A DNA stretch of 64,000 nt, taken from positions 30,759 through 94,758 of the forward strand of contig JAPNVD010000030.1 in assembly GCA_026627305.1 (NCBI GenBank), in the 5' to 3' direction. Position 1 is the stretch's first letter. Every line of letters starts with the position of its first letter. This DNA comes from Sulfolobaceae archaeon (GTDB lineage: Archaea > Thermoproteota > Thermoprotei_A > Sulfolobales > Sulfolobaceae). Made by a program: the position numbers and the translations under genes. Below are positions 62,907 through 64,000 of the stretch, piece after piece. A model generated the notes under the pieces. It made no database searches, was not told where the DNA came from, and saw only the letters and a list, made by a program, of their open reading frames with translations.

Positions 62907-64000
62907 ATGTTAGAAGCACTTTTTAAACCTAAGAGTATTGCTGTCATTGGTGCCTCTAAGAATAGAAATAAGGTTGGAAATATCATATTGAGGAATCTCC
63001 TCTCCACATACTCAGGTAAAATTATACCTATAAATAACAATGCAGAGAAAGTTGAGGGACTAAATGCTTATAAATCGATAAAAGACGTAAAGGATCATGT
63101 TGATTTAGCGATAATAGCTATACCTAGAGAAGAAGTGCCAGGAGTAATGGAAGAGTTAGGAGAGTCTAATGTTAAGGCATCAATTATAATTACTTCAGGT
63201 TTTAGAGAGTTAGATGAGAAAGGTGCAGAGCTAGAAAACGAAATAGATAGCATAGCTAAAAAGTATGGCATTAGATTTTTAGGCCCGAACACTTTTGGGA
63301 TTATTACGCCTTCATTCAATGCGACTTTTGCCTTTTCTGATGTTAAAAGAGGAAATATAGCTCTAGTGGTGCAGAGTGGTGGTATAGGAGTTTATATGTT
63401 AAATTGGGCACAAAGGAGTAGAATGGGAATAAGCTATTTTGTCTCTCTTGGTAATCAGGCGGACCTTAAGGAGACTGATATAATAGAGTATTTAGCTAAT
63501 GATCCAGAGACAAAGGCGATATTTTCGTATATTGAAGGAATATCAGATGGTCAGAGGTTCTTAGAGGTATTACCAGAGGTTACTAAAATAAAGCCTGTAG
63601 TTTTCCTTAAAGGCGGTGTTAGTACTCATGGTTCTGCTGCTGCTAAGACACATACTGGTAGTTTAGCAGGCTCCTATGAGATTTTTAAGGCTGCGGTTAG
63701 AGCTGTAGGTGCTATACTAGTGGAAGACTTAAGCGACTTCTTGGATTTAGCTAGGTTAATCTCAAGTGATGAACCAATTAAGAGCTCTGTTCTAGTTATA
63801 ACTAATTCAGGAGGTCATGGTGTTTTAACGTCAGATGCTATTGATAAATATGGTCTAATGCCTATAGAATTACCAGACAGTATTGTAGCTGAGTTACAAA
63901 AAGTTTTACCGCCCCAAACGTCACCACACAATCCATTAGATCTTTCAGGTGATGCTACAAGTAGTAGATATGACAACGCTTTAAATGTGGTTAGGGATCT
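62907..64000 (+). CDS. ADP-forming acyl-CoA synthetase, N-terminal part (3' end outside window)
   Basis: Not in the ORF track because it runs off the right edge; 364 codons are visible from ATG 62907. It opens MLEALFKPKSIAVIGASKNRNKVGN (CoA-binding Rossmann domain), with QSGGIGVYMLNW and the ligase phospho-His region AAAKTHTGSLAGS, matching the 44-46 kb gene domain for domain. Whether the ATP-grasp part is fused, as in that paralogue, cannot be seen. It follows the PadR gene by 36 bases. Confidence 0.9.
   Translation, partial: MLEALFKPKSIAVIGASKNRNKVGNIILRNLLSTYSGKIIPINNNAEKVEGLNAYKSIKDVKDHVDLAIIAIPREEVPGVMEELGESNVKASIIITSGFRELDEKGAELENEIDSIAKKYGIRFLGPNTFGIITPSFNATFAFSDVKRGNIALVVQSGGIGVYMLNWAQRSRMGISYFVSLGNQADLKETDIIEYLANDPETKAIFSYIEGISDGQRFLEVLPEVTKIKPVVFLKGGVSTHGSAAAKTHTGSLAGSYEIFKAAVRAVGAILVEDLSDFLDLARLISSDEPIKSSVLVITNSGGHGVLTSDAIDKYGLMPIELPDSIVAELQKVLPPQTSPHNPLDLSGDATSSRYDNALNVVRD

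Overview
The window is AT-rich, densely packed and clearly archaeal. TATA boxes sit about 25 bases before start codons (leaderless transcripts), GGTGA or GGAGGT ribosome sites appear at internal operon genes, T-rich tracts follow stop codons, and two C/D box guide RNAs lie in gene junctions. The gene content (thermopsin, sedolisin, Nob1, THEP1-type NTPase, fused EtfBA with FixC/FixX, Hsp20, an Entner-Doudoroff cluster, TRIC channel) points to a thermoacidophilic member of the Sulfolobales. The KDG aldolase differs clearly from the S. solfataricus and S. acidocaldarius proteins as I remember them, so I do not name a species. I see no transposase, IS end, CRISPR array, tRNA or rRNA: this looks like core chromosome rather than an acquired island.

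Layout. 1-4.1 kb: 3' part of a NAD kinase-like gene, Nob1, a CobT-like UPF0284 protein, a Zn-ribbon HTH protein, a HAD hydrolase and a METTL5-like rRNA methylase in overlapping + strand order. 4.1-7.2 kb: a minus-strand repair/housekeeping run (phosphoglycolate phosphatase, endonuclease IV-like, HIT, NUDIX, a VTT-like membrane protein). 7.3-9.7 kb: THEP1 NTPase, then NAD synthetase coupled to a nitrilase-type amidase. 9.7-17.6 kb: small membrane proteins, regulators, a LysO-like exporter, a lone TldE-like protein, two guide RNAs, a 2-hydroxyacid dehydrogenase, a coiled-coil protein and a CCG-domain protein. 17.6-27 kb: a surface-protein zone with a 1069-residue sedolisin, isocitrate dehydrogenase, an MscS-like membrane protein, NfeD, thermopsin, an SPFH protein and a surface-anchored protein. 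26.8-32.1 kb: AIR synthase/HypE-like, a degenerate SelB-like factor, DUF72, ThiI and a SelD-like protein. 32.3-37.6 kb: EtfBA-FixC-FixX, an ABC1 kinase and Hsp20. 37.9-44 kb: a MarR-controlled drug exporter, HtpX, and a set of unknown proteins. 44-57.1 kb: ADP-forming acyl-CoA synthetase, peroxiredoxin, carbamate kinase, two MFS carriers, TRIC, a divergent Nramp protein, an ABC exporter, a class III aminotransferase and two membrane proteins. 57.2-64 kb: a 2-hydroxyacid dehydrogenase, kdgA-kdgK-gapN, two unknowns, PadR, and the start of a second acyl-CoA synthetase cut by the window edge.

How it works together. The kdgA-kdgK-gapN operon gives the lower part of the branched Entner-Doudoroff pathway, and isocitrate dehydrogenase feeds NADPH from the citric acid cycle. 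EtfBA-FixC-FixX would carry electrons from acyl-CoA or related dehydrogenases to quinone. NAD kinase-like, NadE, the amidase and NUDIX cover NAD(P) supply and repair. Secreted acid proteases plus membrane quality-control proteins (SPFH, NfeD, HtpX) fit growth on peptides in hot acid. The most unusual locus is 26.8-32.1 kb, where relatives of SelB, SelD and ThiI stand together in a lineage not known to use selenocysteine. Also notable are the two guide RNAs, one of which overlaps a stop codon.
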